Assembly (NCBI GenBank): GCA_024346935.1
Contig: AP024878.1
Coordinates: 1,054,001-1,118,000, forward strand
Source of the DNA: Vibrio inusitatus
GTDB taxonomy: Bacteria; Pseudomonadota; Gammaproteobacteria; Enterobacterales; Vibrionaceae
DNA length: 64,000 nt
Direction: 5' to 3'
Part shown: one piece after another, positions 63,305-64,000 of the stretch
How the letters are laid out: the number at the start of each line of letters is the position of its first letter
Numbering within the stretch: the stretch's first letter is position 1
The notes under the pieces: model-generated
Database searches by the model: none
The model's input: only the letters and a program-made list of their open reading frames with translations
What the model was told of the DNA's origin: nothing
Program-made: the position numbers and the translations under genes

Positions 63305-63991
63305 TTATGCTGTGCGTGAACCATTTTGCGGGCGGATTTTGCCCATTACCCATTTGGCAATCAGTGGGAATAGTCCTAACAAGGCAAATGAAGCTAATAC
63401 GGTAGGTGAAACGATCCCAGACAAACTGTCTATCTCTGCTAATTGTGTCCCCGCGTTAAGATACACCATTGTCCCCGCAAGCATGCCTAATTGACTAAAC
63501 ACATAATACTTAGCGATAGAAATCGGTGTGAGCCCCATTAGCAAATTAATCAAGAAAAATGGGAATACAGGAATCAGTCTCAATGAAAACAGATAAAATG
63601 CGCCATCTTTTTCGACACCTTTGTTTATTGTCTCAAGTTTAGAACCAAATTTCGCTTGTACCCAATCGCGCAGTAAGTAACGGCTACTCAAGAAAGCCAA
63701 GGTTGCACCAATGGTACTTGCGAAAGACACCAATAATAAGCTAGTCCAAAATCCAAATAAGGCAGCTCCTAGCAGCGTTACTACTGCGGCACCAGGAATA
63801 GAAAAGGCGGTAATGAATACATAACCAATAAAATACAGAGCCGCAGAAAGCACGAAGTTTTCTTCGATTTGTACATTCAATGCCAGTTGCTGTGCCTTGG
63901 CATTTTCTAGGGTCAGGTATTGACCAAAATTAGCACCAAGTAATACGATGGCAATGACTAAAATTAGTCCGATTATCAGTTTCTTATTCAT
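63305..63991 (-). CDS. TVP38/TMEM64 (VTT, DedA-like) family membrane protein
   Basis: 228-residue inner-membrane protein of the VTT superfamily (relatives: E. coli YdjX/YdjZ). Five or six transmembrane segments, with the family block FSIPGAAVVTLLGAALFGFWTSLLLVSFASTIGATLAFLSSRYLLRD (only part quoted below for sites: re-entrant loop GAALFG, then GATLAFLSSRYLLR). LRLIPVFPFFLINLLMG and the later GTMVYLNAGTQL fit the repeat. Such proteins are thought to move or scramble lipids; no substrate is known here. The start is nine bases from the window edge and seems complete. Confidence 0.85.
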   Translation of the reverse strand: MNKKLIIGLILVIAIVLLGANFGQYLTLENAKAQQLALNVQIEENFVLSAALYFIGYVFITAFSIPGAAVVTLLGAALFGFWTSLLLVSFASTIGATLAFLSSRYLLRDWVQAKFGSKLETINKGVEKDGAFYLFSLRLIPVFPFFLINLLMGLTPISIAKYYVFSQLGMLAGTMVYLNAGTQLAEIDSLSGIVSPTVLASFALLGLFPLIAKWVMGKIRPQNGSRTA

Positions 63992-64000
63992 GATTCCGCC

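Overview
The window is ordinary core chromosome of a gammaproteobacterium, almost certainly a Vibrio (Vibrionaceae, chromosome I). Pointers are the end of a FimV/HubP polar landmark gene just before truA-accD-folC-dedD-cvpA-purF, an RssB-type response regulator next to ybaN-apt-dnaX-ybaB-recR, cmk-rpsA-ihfB-lapAB-pyrF, lrp-ftsK-lolA-rarA-serS, the divergent bioA/bioBFCD locus, and a lipid-modification cluster behind htpX. No prophage, IS element, integron, CRISPR array, rRNA or tRNA gene was seen. I find 67 coding genes, two of them (29 and 53 codons) very short.

Layout. 1-6.3 kb: HubP tail, tRNA pseudouridylation, fatty-acid and folate synthesis, the SPOR protein DedD, then cvpA-purF behind a clear PurR box. 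6.3-13 kb: a LysR regulator divergent from rssB, ybaN, apt, dnaX (with an E. coli-type -1 frameshift site), ybaB and recR. 13-23.6 kb, mostly minus strand: aqpZ, two cysteine-cluster proteins, a ChaN-like protein, rlmA, yeaD, gapA (candidate HexR site), msrB-yeaC, a HAD hydrolase, ansA and sppA. 23.8-31.6 kb: fadH (candidate FadR operator), a YdjA-type nitroreductase, topB, two short-chain dehydrogenases, sohB and a cupin. 31.7-37.7 kb: cmk, rpsA, ihfB, lapA, lapB, pyrF, then a 142-bp tandem array of palindromic repeats. 37.7-49.2 kb: miaE, cysB, a methyltransferase whose ribosome binding site lies inside a hairpin, ald/lrp, ftsK, lolA, rarA, serS. 49.2-54.6 kb: biotin synthesis. 54.9-62 kb: htpX, then an eight-gene, mostly overlapping operon (NTF2-like, SDR, FAD oxidoreductase, DUF1365, cyclopropane synthase-like methyltransferase, DUF2878, chalcone-isomerase-like, DUF3833). 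The end holds an alpha/beta hydrolase, a DUF2007 protein and a VTT/DedA-like membrane protein.

The least understood unit is the operon at 55975-62028, which looks like a membrane fatty-acid modification pathway. The rest is housekeeping; the points of interest there are regulatory: the dnaX frameshift signal, PurR/FadR/HexR-like operators, the rpsA leader, the RBS-masking hairpin at 39627-39660, two unannotated-size small ORFs, and several families of palindromic intergenic repeats. All family calls rest on recognising protein motifs and gene order by eye; no search was run.
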